The notes beneath the pieces are model-generated. The model saw nothing but the letters and a program-made list of their open reading frames with translations. It searched no databases and was not told where the DNA came from. From NCBI RefSeq assembly GCF_001664485.1, contig NZ_CP013635.1, forward strand, positions 496,001-560,000: 64,000 bases of DNA. The letters are read 5' to 3'. The position numbers and the translations under genes are program-made. Of the stretch, positions 1 through 9,053 are shown in pieces. The DNA is from Rhizobium sp. N324 (lineage in GTDB: Bacteria > Pseudomonadota > Alphaproteobacteria > Rhizobiales > Rhizobiaceae). Within the stretch, counting starts at the first letter, position 1. Each line of letters opens with the position of its first letter.

Positions 1-418
1 TCAGGCCAGCGGCCGCAAGAATGAACGAGCCCGTGCAAACGCCGATCAGCGGCACCTTCTTGGCATCCGCTTGCCTCAGGAAGGTGATGGTCTGTTGGTC
101 GACAGGGTTCTCCACCGTCAGAAGCCCGCCGACGACCACGATGTAATCGAACTTCAACGGATCGACGAAATCGGAGGTCGGGGCAACCTGAACGCCGCAG
201 CTCGAGGTGATCAGATGCCGCGTGCTGCCGATCACCTGCCAATCTGCAAGCACCCTCCCGGAGCGATCCTGCTCGTCGCTGGCAAGCCGCAGCGTGTCGA
301 TGAAGAGTGCGAAGGCCGACAGCGTAAATGACCGCGACAGCACGAATCCCACTTTAAGCCGAGCACCGGGTTTCGCGGCGCCGTCTCCCTGCCGATGCTG
401 CTCCGGTCGCATAGTCAT
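1..418 (-). CDS. GlxA/AraC-family transcriptional regulator, N-terminal part
   Basis: Reads leftward and runs off the window start, so only about 139 residues are visible and the C-terminal AraC helix-turn-helix is not seen. The visible part is the DJ-1/PfpI-like sensor domain of GlxA-type regulators: a first strand VGFVLSRSF at about 23-31, DYIVVVGG at 91-98, and the nucleophile-elbow segment GVCTGSF at 126-132. Start chosen at the ATG at 418, with a second ATG at 412; AAGGAG sits just before the first. It follows the racemase-like gene by 34 bases on the same strand, so it may be the last gene of that operon and may sense a related metabolite (inference). Confidence 0.82.
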   Translation of the reverse strand, partial: MTMRPEQHRQGDGAAKPGARLKVGFVLSRSFTLSAFALFIDTLRLASDEQDRSGRVLADWQVIGSTRHLITSSCGVQVAPTSDFVDPLKFDYIVVVGGLLTVENPVDQQTITFLRQADAKKVPLIGVCTGSFILAAAGL

Positions 419-452
419 CTCCTTGCCGCCTCCCAAAACTCGGAAAATGCGC

Positions 453-1469
453 TCATCGAATTTGAAAACCGTGTGCCAGCGGATCACGGTCGTCAACAAA
501 AATGGTGTTGTGGCCGATGACCCGTGCCCAGCCGCCAATGCTTGGAAGAATGCCGCGATAAGGTCCGACCCTCGCCTCGGCTTCGACCCGGCCCTCGAAA
601 ATGGTTCCGATCATGCTTTCGTGACGGTATTTCGACCCGACATCGAGCCGCCCCTTGCCATGGAGCTGAGCCATGCGCGCCGAAGTGCCGGTGCCGCCCG
701 GCGACCGATCGATGGCCTTGTCGCCGTAGAAGACCGCACAGCGTCCGTCCGAGACGTCGTTGACGGGACGGTCGCACCAGATCGCATGATGCACGCCGCG
801 GATCCTGGCATCGTCGGGATGGACGGGATCGCAGACATCGGCAAGCGCTGATCTCAGCTTCTGGCTGCAGCCGACGATATCGGATGCTGACATGCCGTCG
901 AGCCCGCTCCAGTTCTCTTGCGGCTCGACGACTGCATAGTAGTTGCCGCCATAGGAGATATCGACACGCAGCCGGCCCATACCGGGCACATCGACCTCGA
1001 CATCGGCCTCATGGAGATAGCTCGCCACATTGTGGAGACGAACGGAATCGACATAGCCGCCCTTCTCCTCATAGGTCACATCAACTCTGCCGGCCGGCGT
1101 TTCGATGGCGACCCTGCCGGGCTCGCGCGGCCTGACCAGCCCCTCCTCGATCGCAGCGGTCACGGTGCCGATCGTGCCGGCGCCGCACATCGGCAGGCAG
1201 CCGCTGACCTCGATGAACAGAACGGCGAAATCGCAGTCTTCCCGGTAGGGAGGGTAGATGATCGAGCCCGACATAATGTCATGCCCCCTCGGCTCGAACA
1301 TCAGCGCCCTGCGGACCCAATCGTGGTCGCGGACGAAGATCTCCCGGCGCTCGCCCATCGGCAGGTGCGGAAGCAGCGGGCCGCCGCCGGCAACGAGGCG
1401 GACGGGGTTGCCGCATGTATGCGCATCGATGCAGAAGAAGCTGTTTCTCATCCTCGTATCCTTGCTCAT
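453..1469 (-). CDS. Proline racemase / 4-hydroxyproline epimerase family protein with altered active site
   Basis: About 338 residues, the usual length for 4-hydroxyproline 2-epimerases. Family landmarks are clear: SFFCIDAHTCGNPVR near the N-terminus, FEPRGHD, the first cysteine motif MCGAGTIG, FYGDKAIDRSP, and the C-terminal DDRDPLAHGF. Family enzymes normally use two thiols (MCGHG and SPCGTGT) to invert the alpha carbon. Here the second site reads SPGGTGT, with Gly in place of Cys, and the His after the first Cys is Ala. Trans-3-hydroxyproline dehydratases instead have Thr at the second site. The start at 1469 overlaps the upstream permease stop as ATGA; an internal ATG at 1451 also fits. 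Last enzyme of the betaine-importer operon; true epimerase activity is doubtful. Confidence 0.85.
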   Translation of the reverse strand: MSKDTRMRNSFFCIDAHTCGNPVRLVAGGGPLLPHLPMGERREIFVRDHDWVRRALMFEPRGHDIMSGSIIYPPYREDCDFAVLFIEVSGCLPMCGAGTIGTVTAAIEEGLVRPREPGRVAIETPAGRVDVTYEEKGGYVDSVRLHNVASYLHEADVEVDVPGMGRLRVDISYGGNYYAVVEPQENWSGLDGMSASDIVGCSQKLRSALADVCDPVHPDDARIRGVHHAIWCDRPVNDVSDGRCAVFYGDKAIDRSPGGTGTSARMAQLHGKGRLDVGSKYRHESMIGTIFEGRVEAEARVGPYRGILPSIGGWARVIGHNTIFVDDRDPLAHGFQIR

Positions 1470-2317
1470 CTCGCCTTCGGCAGCCTGTCGCGGTCGAGCA
1501 GGCCGCGGGACAACCGGTCGAGCAGAAGGGCGACCGCGACGATCGCCAGGCCTGCTCTCAGGCCAAGTCCCATCTCCATGCGCGTCAGGCCGCGCGTCAC
1601 CTCGGCGCCGAGCCCGCCTGCGCCGACGAGGCCGGCCAGCACGACCATCGCCAGCGACAGAAGAATGCACTGGTTGAGCCCGACCAGCAGCGTCTGCTTG
1701 GCCAGAGGGATTTCGATCTTCCAGAGGATCGAGCGCGGCGGCGCGCCGATGGCGCTGCCGAGTTCGATGAAAACCTTCGGTACCTGGTTGAAGGCCAGCG
1801 TCGTCAGGCGCAGCATCGGCGGAATGCCGTAGACGATGGTGGCGATAATCGCGGGCACGCGCCCAAGGCTGAAGATCATCACCGCAGGAATGAGATAGAC
1901 CCATGGCGGCACGGTCTGCATCACGTCGAGGATCGGGCGAACCACCGCCTCCAGCGTCTTGTGCCGCGAGCACAGGACGCCGATCGGAAAGGCGATGAGC
2001 ACCGAGATCATGACGGCGACGCTGACCAGCGCAAGGGTCTGCATCGATGCCGTCCACAGCCCGACAAGCAGGCAGAAACCGAGGCAGAGCCCCGCAAGGA
2101 TCGCGGCGCGCAGGCTGACGGCAAAGAACGCCAGGACGACGACAATCGCGATCAAAGCATAGGGCGGCACGATGAGCAGCGCCGCCTCGATTGCCGAAAG
2201 CACCGTTTCCACCAGATAGCTGATGGCCGCAAACAGCGGGTGAAGATTGGTGTTGAGCCAATCGACCGATGGAGCCAGGAAGGCGCCCGGCGAAAACTGC
2301 AAGGTCGAAAGATTCAT
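1466..2317 (-). CDS. ProW-like betaine/proline ABC transporter permease (second)
   Basis: An integral membrane protein of 283 residues with at least six hydrophobic segments. It has the binding-protein-dependent permease region typical of ProU/OpuA systems, including PILDVMQTVPPWVYLIPAV around the middle and the ATPase-coupling loop FIELGSAIGA further on. It lies ATGA-coupled after another ProW-like permease, so the importer probably uses a heterodimer of two different permeases rather than the usual homodimer. It would pass a quaternary or cyclic amino compound across the inner membrane. The substrate is not readable from the sequence; neighbouring genes suggest a betaine or hydroxyproline-type compound. 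Confidence 0.88.
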   Translation of the reverse strand: MNLSTLQFSPGAFLAPSVDWLNTNLHPLFAAISYLVETVLSAIEAALLIVPPYALIAIVVVLAFFAVSLRAAILAGLCLGFCLLVGLWTASMQTLALVSVAVMISVLIAFPIGVLCSRHKTLEAVVRPILDVMQTVPPWVYLIPAVMIFSLGRVPAIIATIVYGIPPMLRLTTLAFNQVPKVFIELGSAIGAPPRSILWKIEIPLAKQTLLVGLNQCILLSLAMVVLAGLVGAGGLGAEVTRGLTRMEMGLGLRAGLAIVAVALLLDRLSRGLLDRDRLPKAR

Positions 2318-3171
2318 GCTTTCCTCCCTGTTCCCAAGCGAGCGGCACTCTGGGTTATCCGGTCAATCACCATGGTCAATACCACGATAGCGATCGCTCC
2401 ATTGATTGAGGTGGCGATGTCGAGTGTCCTGATCGCGCCGTAGATCGTTTCTCCGAGCCCGCCGGAACCGACGATGCCGGCGATGACCACCATGCCGAAG
2501 GCCATCATCAGACTCTGATTGATGCCTGCCATGATGCTCGGCAGCGCGAAGGGAAGACGGATCTTGAAGAACATTCTCGCCGGCGTCATGCCGAGCGCCT
2601 CTCCAAGTTCGATGAATTCCTTGGGAGTCATGCGGATGCCGAGCGAGGTCAGGCGGATGGCCGGCGGCACTGCGACGATCACGGTCGCAATCAGCGCCGT
2701 CGCCGGTCCGTAGCCGAGCAGGGCGATCGCCGGCAGCAGGTAGATATAGGGTGGAAGCGTCTGGATCAGATCGAGACCCGGCTCCATGAAGCGATCGAGG
2801 GCGGTGAAGAAGCCGGCGGCGATGCCGATCGGGATACCGATCGCCAAGGCGATCACAGTCGCGGTCAGGACCAGAGCGAGCGTGCTCATCGTCTCCGGCC
2901 AGAGCCCCATCGAAAAACAAAGCGCCAGGGCGACGCCGCTCAAGAGGGCGAACCAGACATTGACCAGCCGCCAGCCGATCAGCGCCACGACCAGAGCGAT
3001 CACGTAGAATGGCGGAAGCTGCAGCAGCCAGAGGATGCCGTCATAAAGCCCTTCGAGAACCTGTCTGATATAGTCGAAGAGGAACTCTCCATTGTCGCTC
3101 ACCCATTCGAGTGCTGCGTCCGTCCATTCGTCGAAAACATCGGTGAAGGCTGAACTATCCATGTCAATCAC
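2314..3171 (-). CDS. ProW-like betaine/proline ABC transporter permease (first)
   Basis: Protein of 285 residues with a hydrophilic N-terminal tail of about 45 residues followed by several membrane spans, the layout of ProW-type permeases. The conserved region reads LDLIQTLPPYIYLLPAIALLG and the EAA-type loop FIELGEALGM contacts the ATPase. It follows the ATPase gene by 12 bases and shares an ATGA overlap with the second permease. It belongs to the quaternary-amine (QAT) ABC family with the neighbouring binding protein and ATPase. Confidence 0.88.
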   Translation of the reverse strand: MIDMDSSAFTDVFDEWTDAALEWVSDNGEFLFDYIRQVLEGLYDGILWLLQLPPFYVIALVVALIGWRLVNVWFALLSGVALALCFSMGLWPETMSTLALVLTATVIALAIGIPIGIAAGFFTALDRFMEPGLDLIQTLPPYIYLLPAIALLGYGPATALIATVIVAVPPAIRLTSLGIRMTPKEFIELGEALGMTPARMFFKIRLPFALPSIMAGINQSLMMAFGMVVIAGIVGSGGLGETIYGAIRTLDIATSINGAIAIVVLTMVIDRITQSAARLGTGRKA

Positions 3172-3183
3172 CTCCAGTTGGGG

Positions 3184-4275
3184 TCACGCCGCGGTGAGAT
3201 CGTGGGCGGAGGTTCCCTTGACGCCCATCAGCAGGCTGCGCGGCGTGACCACGCCGACGACCTGATCATTGTCGACGACGGCGATAGCGTCGCGCTCCGA
3301 CTGCATCGTCAAAGAGATGAGCTCGTCGATATCGGCGTCCGGCGTCGTGCGGGCCAGCGAGGCGATGTCGAAGTTCGGCGCACCCTGCTGGAATTCGGCA
3401 ACGCTGCGCATGACGGAATGCGCCTTGATCAAATGAAGGCGAGAGATACCCGCGACGAATTCGGCGACATAGGCGTCCGCCGGGTTGAGGATGATTTCTT
3501 CGGCCGTGCCGGTCTGGATGATGACGCCGTCCTTCATGATCGCGATGCGGTCGCCGATGCGGATCGCCTCGTCGAGATCATGGGTGATGAAGACGGCGGA
3601 TTTGCCGAGAGCTTTGGTCAGCTGGCGGAATTCATCCTGGAGCTGGCGCCGGATCAGCGGGTCGAGCGCGCTGAAGGGCTCGTCCATCAGGATGATCTCG
3701 GGATCGGAGGCGAGCGCGCGGGCAAGCCCAACGCGTTGCTGCATGCCGCCGGAAAGCTCACTGGGATAGCGGCTCAGCCAGTCGGCGAGGCCGACCTTCT
3801 CAAGGGCGGCAGCGGCGGTCTTGTTCCGCTCCGCCTTTGCAATGCCCTGGACCTCGAGGCCGAAGGCCGCGTTTTCGAGCACCGTCCGGTGCGGCAGCAG
3901 CGCGACGCTCTGAAACACCATGCCGATGTTCTTGGCGCGCATCTGCCTGAGATCGACCGGCGACAGGCTGGCGAGGTCGCGTCCCTTGACGAGGACCTTG
4001 CCGGAGCTCGGCGTGATCAGCTTGTTGAGAAGGCGGATGAGCGTCGATTTTCCGCTTCCCGACAGTCCCATGATGCAGAAGATTTCGCCGCGCCGGACTT
4101 CGATGCTCGCATCGGAGACGCCGACGACGCAGTTGAATTCCTTGAGGACCTCTGTCTTGCCGAGGCCGCGCTCCTTGATCGATTTCATCGCGGCGGCGGA
4201 CTTGCCTCCGAAGACCTTCCAGAGGGATTGGCAGTCGATCAGGACATCCTTGGCATCGATATTGGCGGCTTTCAT
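3184..4275 (-). CDS. ProV-like betaine/proline ABC transporter ATP-binding protein
   Basis: Nucleotide-binding subunit of 363 residues. Walker A GLSGSGKS is at 70-77, the Q-loop MVFQS near 119-123, the signature LSGGMQQ at 174-180, Walker B ILMDEP at 195-200, and the switch His in FITHDLDEA follows. As in ProV, an N-terminal extension of about 60 residues precedes the core, and the C-terminal ~80 residues resemble a degenerate CBS regulatory region. It would power the two neighbouring permeases. It is separated from the upstream binding-protein gene by 84 bases holding a strong hairpin. Confidence 0.92.
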   Translation of the reverse strand: MKAANIDAKDVLIDCQSLWKVFGGKSAAAMKSIKERGLGKTEVLKEFNCVVGVSDASIEVRRGEIFCIMGLSGSGKSTLIRLLNKLITPSSGKVLVKGRDLASLSPVDLRQMRAKNIGMVFQSVALLPHRTVLENAAFGLEVQGIAKAERNKTAAAALEKVGLADWLSRYPSELSGGMQQRVGLARALASDPEIILMDEPFSALDPLIRRQLQDEFRQLTKALGKSAVFITHDLDEAIRIGDRIAIMKDGVIIQTGTAEEIILNPADAYVAEFVAGISRLHLIKAHSVMRSVAEFQQGAPNFDIASLARTTPDADIDELISLTMQSERDAIAVVDNDQVVGVVTPRSLLMGVKGTSAHDLTAA

Positions 4276-4325
4276 AGCGATCCCCTTTGAGCCAATGGCG
4301 CTGGCTTCTTCATTCGGCTTGAAGA

Positions 4326-4351
4326 TGGCCGCCCGACGGATCGGGCGGCCA
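4326..4351 (-). terminator. Strong hairpin between binding-protein and ATPase genes
   Basis: A perfect 11-bp GC-rich stem (TGGCCGCCCGA pairing with its complement) closed by a four-base loop lies 8 bases beyond the binding-protein stop and 50 bases before the ATPase start. There is no U-run. This position is typical of hairpins that stabilise the upstream message or partly terminate, giving an excess of binding protein over the membrane subunits. Confidence 0.6.
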
Positions 4352-4359
4352 CGATGCGA

Positions 4360-5211
4360 TTACTTCTTCTTGATGTTTTCCCAGCGCTTGATCAGGTCGG
4401 CGTGACTGCCGATCCAATCCTGCACGGCCTGGTCCATGGTCTTGCCATCCTTGACTTCGCCGTTGATGGTGGTGATGTCGGCGATCGGCATGTAGACGCT
4501 GGCCATGACTTCGCGGGCATGCGGATATTCTTCCGAGAAGCCCTTATGGCCGATCCAGTAGTAGCTCTGCGGCGGCGGGAAGACGCCCTTCGGATCCTTG
4601 AGGTACTTGACCTCGTACTTCTGGACCATCCACGACGGCTCCCAGATCGTGACCGCGATCCATTCCTGGCGGTCGTAGGCAGACTTCAGCGCCGCCGTCA
4701 TCGCGGCGGTGCTGCCTTCGACGAGCTGGAGCTTGAGGCCGTAATCCTTGACCGCATTCGCCGTATCGCGCATCAGGCCCGCACCCGGTTCGATGCCGAT
4801 GATCTTGCCGCCGAACTTGTCGGCGTTTTCATTGAGCTGTTCGAGCGAGTCGATCGGAACGTATTTCGGAACGGCGACGCCCTGATAGAGGCCGTGCGAA
4901 ACCGGCGAAATCTTTTCGAGACGGTTCTTGTTCTTGTCCCAGTAGTCTTGCGCGACGTAATCGGTCTGCGAGGTGAGAGCCTGGATATCGCCCTTGGCAA
5001 GAGCAGCATAGGCAATGCCCCATTCGGAGAACTCGGTCACCTTGACGGTGTAGCCGGCATCTTCGAGAACCTTCTTGGTAATGCCGGTGATGGGCGTCAG
5101 ATCTTCCCACGACATCGTGCCGAGAGTGATCGTCTTTTCCTCAGCGCGAGCAGGAAGAATGCTCATCCCGATCACCGCAGCGGCGCAAAGCGCCTTCCAC
5201 AAAATCTTCAT
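4360..5211 (-). CDS. Glycine betaine/proline-type ABC transporter substrate-binding protein
   Basis: Periplasmic protein of 283 residues. A cleavable signal peptide covers about residues 1-23 (basic start, hydrophobic core, cut after ARA). The mature part is an OpuAC-type ligand-binding domain: TLGTMSWEDLTPI at the start, a second lobe with EPGAGLMRDT, and TIWEPSWM. Trp and Tyr residues at these places build the aromatic cage that holds trimethylammonium or dimethylpyrrolidinium groups in the family. It is the receptor for the ProU-type importer encoded just downstream. The ligand is most likely a betaine or related cyclic amino acid. Confidence 0.88.
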   Translation of the reverse strand: MKILWKALCAAAVIGMSILPARAEEKTITLGTMSWEDLTPITGITKKVLEDAGYTVKVTEFSEWGIAYAALAKGDIQALTSQTDYVAQDYWDKNKNRLEKISPVSHGLYQGVAVPKYVPIDSLEQLNENADKFGGKIIGIEPGAGLMRDTANAVKDYGLKLQLVEGSTAAMTAALKSAYDRQEWIAVTIWEPSWMVQKYEVKYLKDPKGVFPPPQSYYWIGHKGFSEEYPHAREVMASVYMPIADITTINGEVKDGKTMDQAVQDWIGSHADLIKRWENIKKK

Positions 5212-5288
5212 TGTTCTTACTCCTGGTTTTCGTTCCCGTACTCATCGAAGTCTGCAGGCGGCAGTCTTCACATTGCGCGGCCGAGGGA

Positions 5289-6635
5289 TCATCCCTCGCG
5301 GCCTGCCCGCAATTCCTGGAAGCGGATGACCGAGTTGACGCCGAGCCATGCAATGGGTTCGGGCGGCAGCCTGGTCGGCTCCGGCTGGTTTTTGTATTTC
5401 TCAAGCTCAGGGCTGGCGGCGCCGGTCGCGAGATCGGCGGCCATCATGCCGGCAAAGGTGCTCTTGACGGTGCCGAGACCATTCTCGCAGCAGGCGGAAA
5501 AGAGCCCCTCTTCGACCTCGCCGAATGCCGGCACATGGTTTCTGGAGAGGCAGAGCGCGCCCGCCCAGCTATATTCCATCGGCAGGCGCTCCATCCCCGG
5601 AAAACGGGCATCGAACGACCGCCGCTGTTCGGCAGCGATTCCGGCGACGCGCTTCTCCGACACTTTCAGGCTCGGGTCATAGGTGAACCTCGTCCTGACG
5701 ACGATCCTCGAAAGCCCGTCCTTGGTGATCTTGCGCACCGTCGCACCCATCGGATCGGCCGGCAGCAGCGCCCAGCGATCCACACCGGTGACATCGCCTG
5801 CGAATTCGTTCTGGGAAAAGGCCGAGGTCATCGACGCATAGGTGAAGATATGCATCAGCCTTCCGCGGAAATGGCCGAAGCTTTGGATATGGCCGTTCAC
5901 ACCGAGAATGACCTTCGGCGCCGAAACGGAGCCGCGGGCGGTCTTCGCTTTCCAACTCCTGCCTTCGCGCGAAAGCTCCAGCACCGGCGAGTGCTCGTGG
6001 ATCGCAACCTTCGAATGGAGTCCACGCGCCAGGCCTCTGATATAATCGGCCGGCTGGATCATCACCGCGCCCGGCGTGTAGAGGCCGCCGCGATAATAGT
6101 GCGAGCCGGTCATCTCCCGCATCTGCTCGGCATCGAGAACGCGATGCTCCTCGCCGATCTTCTCAAGCGACTTCCTGTAATTGTCGTTGAAGCCCATCCC
6201 TCGCTCGGAGGCCGCGGCGTTCACCTTGCCGGAGGGATCGAAAGTTTCCCGGGACAGGCCGTATTCGGCCGCGACGTCGGCAGCAAAGGAAATCGCCAGA
6301 CGGTTCTGCCGGATCTCGTCCTTGGTCGAATCTTCGTCGGCGACCGAATACTCGCCGGAGGACAGGTTGTGCGGCACGTCGATCATGAAGCCGGAATTCC
6401 TTCCGGCCGGGCCCTTGGCGAGTTCGCGCGCCTCCAGCACGACGATCTTGTCCTCGGGCCGCGACTGCGAGAGGCGGCGGGCCGCCGACAGGCCGGCAAA
6501 TCCGCCGCCGATGATCAGCCAGTCGGCGGTAATGTCGTGTTCAAGCGCCGTTACGGGAAAGGCGCGTTCGCTGGTCGCCTCCCATCCCGAAACGCCGGTG
6601 TCAGTCGGCAGGTGCTTGATCACATGGCGGGTCAT
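5289..6635 (-). CDS. FAD-dependent amine/D-amino-acid oxidoreductase (DAO superfamily)
   Basis: Protein of 448 residues with an FAD-binding Rossmann motif GGGFAGLS at 43-50 and an acidic residue at 68 (VLEAR) for the adenosine ribose. The C-terminal region has CENGLGTVKSTFAGMMAAD, the second flavin-contact stretch of glycine/D-amino-acid and gamma-glutamylputrescine (PuuB-like) oxidases. It would oxidise a C-N bond to an imine, feeding the aldehyde dehydrogenase and DapA-like lyase of the same operon. The start overlaps the aldehyde dehydrogenase stop as ATGA. In known hydroxyproline pathways an enzyme of this superfamily acts on cis-4-hydroxy-D-proline; PuuB-type activity is the main alternative. 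Confidence 0.82.
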   Translation of the reverse strand: MTRHVIKHLPTDTGVSGWEATSERAFPVTALEHDITADWLIIGGGFAGLSAARRLSQSRPEDKIVVLEARELAKGPAGRNSGFMIDVPHNLSSGEYSVADEDSTKDEIRQNRLAISFAADVAAEYGLSRETFDPSGKVNAAASERGMGFNDNYRKSLEKIGEEHRVLDAEQMREMTGSHYYRGGLYTPGAVMIQPADYIRGLARGLHSKVAIHEHSPVLELSREGRSWKAKTARGSVSAPKVILGVNGHIQSFGHFRGRLMHIFTYASMTSAFSQNEFAGDVTGVDRWALLPADPMGATVRKITKDGLSRIVVRTRFTYDPSLKVSEKRVAGIAAEQRRSFDARFPGMERLPMEYSWAGALCLSRNHVPAFGEVEEGLFSACCENGLGTVKSTFAGMMAADLATGAASPELEKYKNQPEPTRLPPEPIAWLGVNSVIRFQELRAGREG

Positions 6636-8149
6636 CGGATCGTCTCGTCGACGGAGCGCTCCGAAATGTCGATCCAGATGGTCTTGAGCTCGCAGTAATT
6701 GTCATGGGCAAAGACCGACTTGTCGCGGCCGCCGAAGCCGGACTCCTTGTAGCCGCCGAACGGCGTGGTGGCGTCGCCTTCCCCGAAGCAGTTGACGGTG
6801 ATCAGGCCGGCCCTGATGTCGCGGGTCAGCCGGATCGCATTGCGCAGGCTGCCGGTATAGACGGAGGCCGTCAGGCCGTAATTGGTGTCGTTGGCCAAAG
6901 CGGTCGCCTCGGCGAGCGTGTTGAACGTCGTGACCGACAGGATCGGCCCGAAGATCTCCTCCTGGAACAGGCGGCTGGCCGGCGGCACACCCTCGACCAG
7001 CGTCGGCTCGATGAAGATGCCGTTATAGGTTTCGCCGCCTTGGGTGACGGACAGCTTTTCCGTCTTGGCGTCGTCGAGGAAGGATTTCACCTTTTCGAAA
7101 TGCGACTTGCTGACGAGCGCGCCGATGCGGTTTTCAGGATCGAGCGGGTCGCCCGTCTTCCATTCGCGCATATAGGCGCCGATGCGCTTCATCAGCTCGT
7201 CCTTGACCTTGGCATGGACGATGAGACGCGAGGTGGCCGAGCAATTCTCGCCCATGTTCCAGAAAGCGCCGTTGACGACCTGCTCGGCAACGAGATCCAG
7301 GTCTTCGGCATCGTCGAGAACGACCGCGGGGTTCTTGCCGCCGCATTCGAGCACGACCTTCTTGAGGTTCGAGTCCGCCGCATACCGCAGGAAGCGGCGG
7401 CCGGTCGGCGTCGAGCCGGTGAAGGCCACCATGTCGACATTATTGTGCAGGCCGATCGGTTCGCCGACCTCCCGGCCGGAGCCGGTGACGACGTTGAACA
7501 CACCAGCCGGAATACCGGCTTCATGGGCGAGTTCGGCGACGCGCAGCGTGGTCAGCGTCGTTTCCTGCGCCGGCTTGACGATGACCGAGCAGCCGGCGGC
7601 AAGCGCCGGGCCGATCTTCCAGGCCAGCATCAGCAGCGGGAAATTCCACGGCAGCACGCATCCGACGACGCCGATCGGCTCGCGCACGATCATCGTCAGC
7701 GCATTGGCGCCGACCGGGGCGGTGTTGTCATAAAGCTTGTCGATCAGCTCGGCATGCCAGCGCAGCGTATGAATGGTATCGGGAACGTCGACCGTCTGGC
7801 ATTCGCGCACCGGCTTGCCGCTGTCGATGCTTTCCAGGACGGCGAGCTCGTGTCTGTTCCGCTCCAGGAGCTTGGCAAGTTTCAGAAGCACTTCCTTGCG
7901 CTCGCCCGGCGAGCGGAGCCGCCAACGTCCGTCGTCGAACGCTTGCCTCGCCTTCTCAACGGCGAAGTCGACATCGCTGGAATCGCAGGCGGCGATTTCG
8001 GCCAGAACCTCGCCCGTCGCAGGGTTCGTCGAGGTGAAAGTCTTGCCGGAATTTGCCGGACGAAATGCGCCGTCGATGAAGGCATTCGTCGGAAACTGCA
8101 GTTCGGCGGCGATCGCCTTATATTCGGCGGCGGTCAAGGGTTCATGCAT
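6632..8149 (-). CDS. Aldehyde dehydrogenase (PuuC-like or 2-oxoglutarate semialdehyde type)
   Basis: NAD(P)-dependent aldehyde dehydrogenase of 505 residues. Catalytic Cys303 lies in GENCSATSR and the general base Glu268 in LECGGKNP; the coenzyme motif FTGSTPTGR is near 243-251. The C-terminus PFGGYKESG...ELKTIWI is very like gamma-glutamyl-gamma-aminobutyraldehyde dehydrogenases (PuuC). In hydroxyproline breakdown an ALDH converts 2-oxoglutarate semialdehyde to 2-oxoglutarate, which would suit the DapA-like neighbour. It overlaps the upstream DapA-like gene by 8 bases and the downstream oxidase by 4. Confidence 0.88.
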   Translation of the reverse strand: MHEPLTAAEYKAIAAELQFPTNAFIDGAFRPANSGKTFTSTNPATGEVLAEIAACDSSDVDFAVEKARQAFDDGRWRLRSPGERKEVLLKLAKLLERNRHELAVLESIDSGKPVRECQTVDVPDTIHTLRWHAELIDKLYDNTAPVGANALTMIVREPIGVVGCVLPWNFPLLMLAWKIGPALAAGCSVIVKPAQETTLTTLRVAELAHEAGIPAGVFNVVTGSGREVGEPIGLHNNVDMVAFTGSTPTGRRFLRYAADSNLKKVVLECGGKNPAVVLDDAEDLDLVAEQVVNGAFWNMGENCSATSRLIVHAKVKDELMKRIGAYMREWKTGDPLDPENRIGALVSKSHFEKVKSFLDDAKTEKLSVTQGGETYNGIFIEPTLVEGVPPASRLFQEEIFGPILSVTTFNTLAEATALANDTNYGLTASVYTGSLRNAIRLTRDIRAGLITVNCFGEGDATTPFGGYKESGFGGRDKSVFAHDNYCELKTIWIDISERSVDETIR

Positions 8150-9053
8150 GATTGGCTCCCGACGTGATCTGGGCGACTGTGCGCTTCAATGTGGCGACGA
8201 CGGTCTCAAGGGTTCTTTTCTCTTCGGAGTTCAGTCCGCGCAGCGGCGCCCGCACCGGGCCGGCTTTGAGGCCGATGATCTCGCAGCCGTGCTTGATCGA
8301 CTGAACGAATTTGCCGCATTCGAGGAAGTCCATCAGCGGCAGCATCGCGCTCATGATCGCGCGGCCCTTGTCGAAATTCTTTTCGAGGACGCAGGCCTCG
8401 TAGAGGGCGACATGCTCGCGCGGCAGGAAGTTGGAGCCGGCGCAGACCCAGCTCTTCGCGCCCCAGGCGAAGAATTCGAGCGCCTGGTCATCCCAGCCGC
8501 AGGACAGCGCAATGTGCGGAAACTTGCGGGCGAGCCGGTGAAGATTGCCCATGTCGCCGGAGCTTTCCTTGATGGCGATCACGTTCTTCGACTTGCCGAC
8601 GCGGGAGAAATACTCCTCGCCCATCACCACGCCCATGCGGGCGGGATAGTTGTAGAGCATGATCGGCAGGTTGGCGGCGCGATCGACCGTCAGCGCATGG
8701 ACCGCATTCTCGCGTTCGGTCGGCAATGCATAGGGCGGCGACGACACCAGGATCGCATCCGCGCCGACTTCCTTCGCCGCCTTGGCGTATTCGACCGAAT
8801 CTTCGGTGCGCGTGGCGCCGGTGCCGATAATCAGCGGCAGCCGCGTGCCGATGACGTCCTTCGCATAGGCCGCGAGTTCGTGACGTTCCTGGCTGCTCTG
8901 GGCGTAGTATTCGCCCGTCGAGCCGCCGACGATGATGCCGTGGACGCCCGCCTCGATCAGCGACTCGAGCACGGCGGCAAATCCGGCCCGGTCGATCTGA
9001 CCATTCTTGTCGAGCGGCGTCACCGCCGGCGTATAGATCCCCTCAAACTTCAC
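8142..9053 (-). CDS. DapA-like (dihydrodipicolinate synthase family) lyase/deaminase
   Basis: TIM-barrel Schiff-base enzyme of 303 residues. The GGSTGE loop is at 43-48, the catalytic tyrosine region YNYPAR at 134-139, and the Schiff-base Lys162 in IAIKESSGD. Its place in a catabolic operon beside an oxidase and an aldehyde dehydrogenase argues against lysine synthesis. In hydroxyproline pathways a paralogue deaminates 1-pyrroline-4-hydroxy-2-carboxylate to 2-oxoglutarate semialdehyde, which I infer as the best candidate role. It starts at a GTG that overlaps the GntR stop (GTGA). Confidence 0.85.
   Translation of the reverse strand: MKFEGIYTPAVTPLDKNGQIDRAGFAAVLESLIEAGVHGIIVGGSTGEYYAQSSQERHELAAYAKDVIGTRLPLIIGTGATRTEDSVEYAKAAKEVGADAILVSSPPYALPTERENAVHALTVDRAANLPIMLYNYPARMGVVMGEEYFSRVGKSKNVIAIKESSGDMGNLHRLARKFPHIALSCGWDDQALEFFAWGAKSWVCAGSNFLPREHVALYEACVLEKNFDKGRAIMSAMLPLMDFLECGKFVQSIKHGCEIIGLKAGPVRAPLRGLNSEEKRTLETVVATLKRTVAQITSGANHA

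Noticed and set aside
453..2348. A 631-codon leftward frame covering the racemase and the permease region
   Set aside because: Only its last ~338 codons encode the racemase; the upstream part is the out-of-frame shadow of the permease gene.
5282..5298. A short palindrome CGAGGGAT-C-ATCCCTCG at the oxidase stop
   Set aside because: With a one-base centre it cannot form a good hairpin and overlaps the coding end; no role could be supported.
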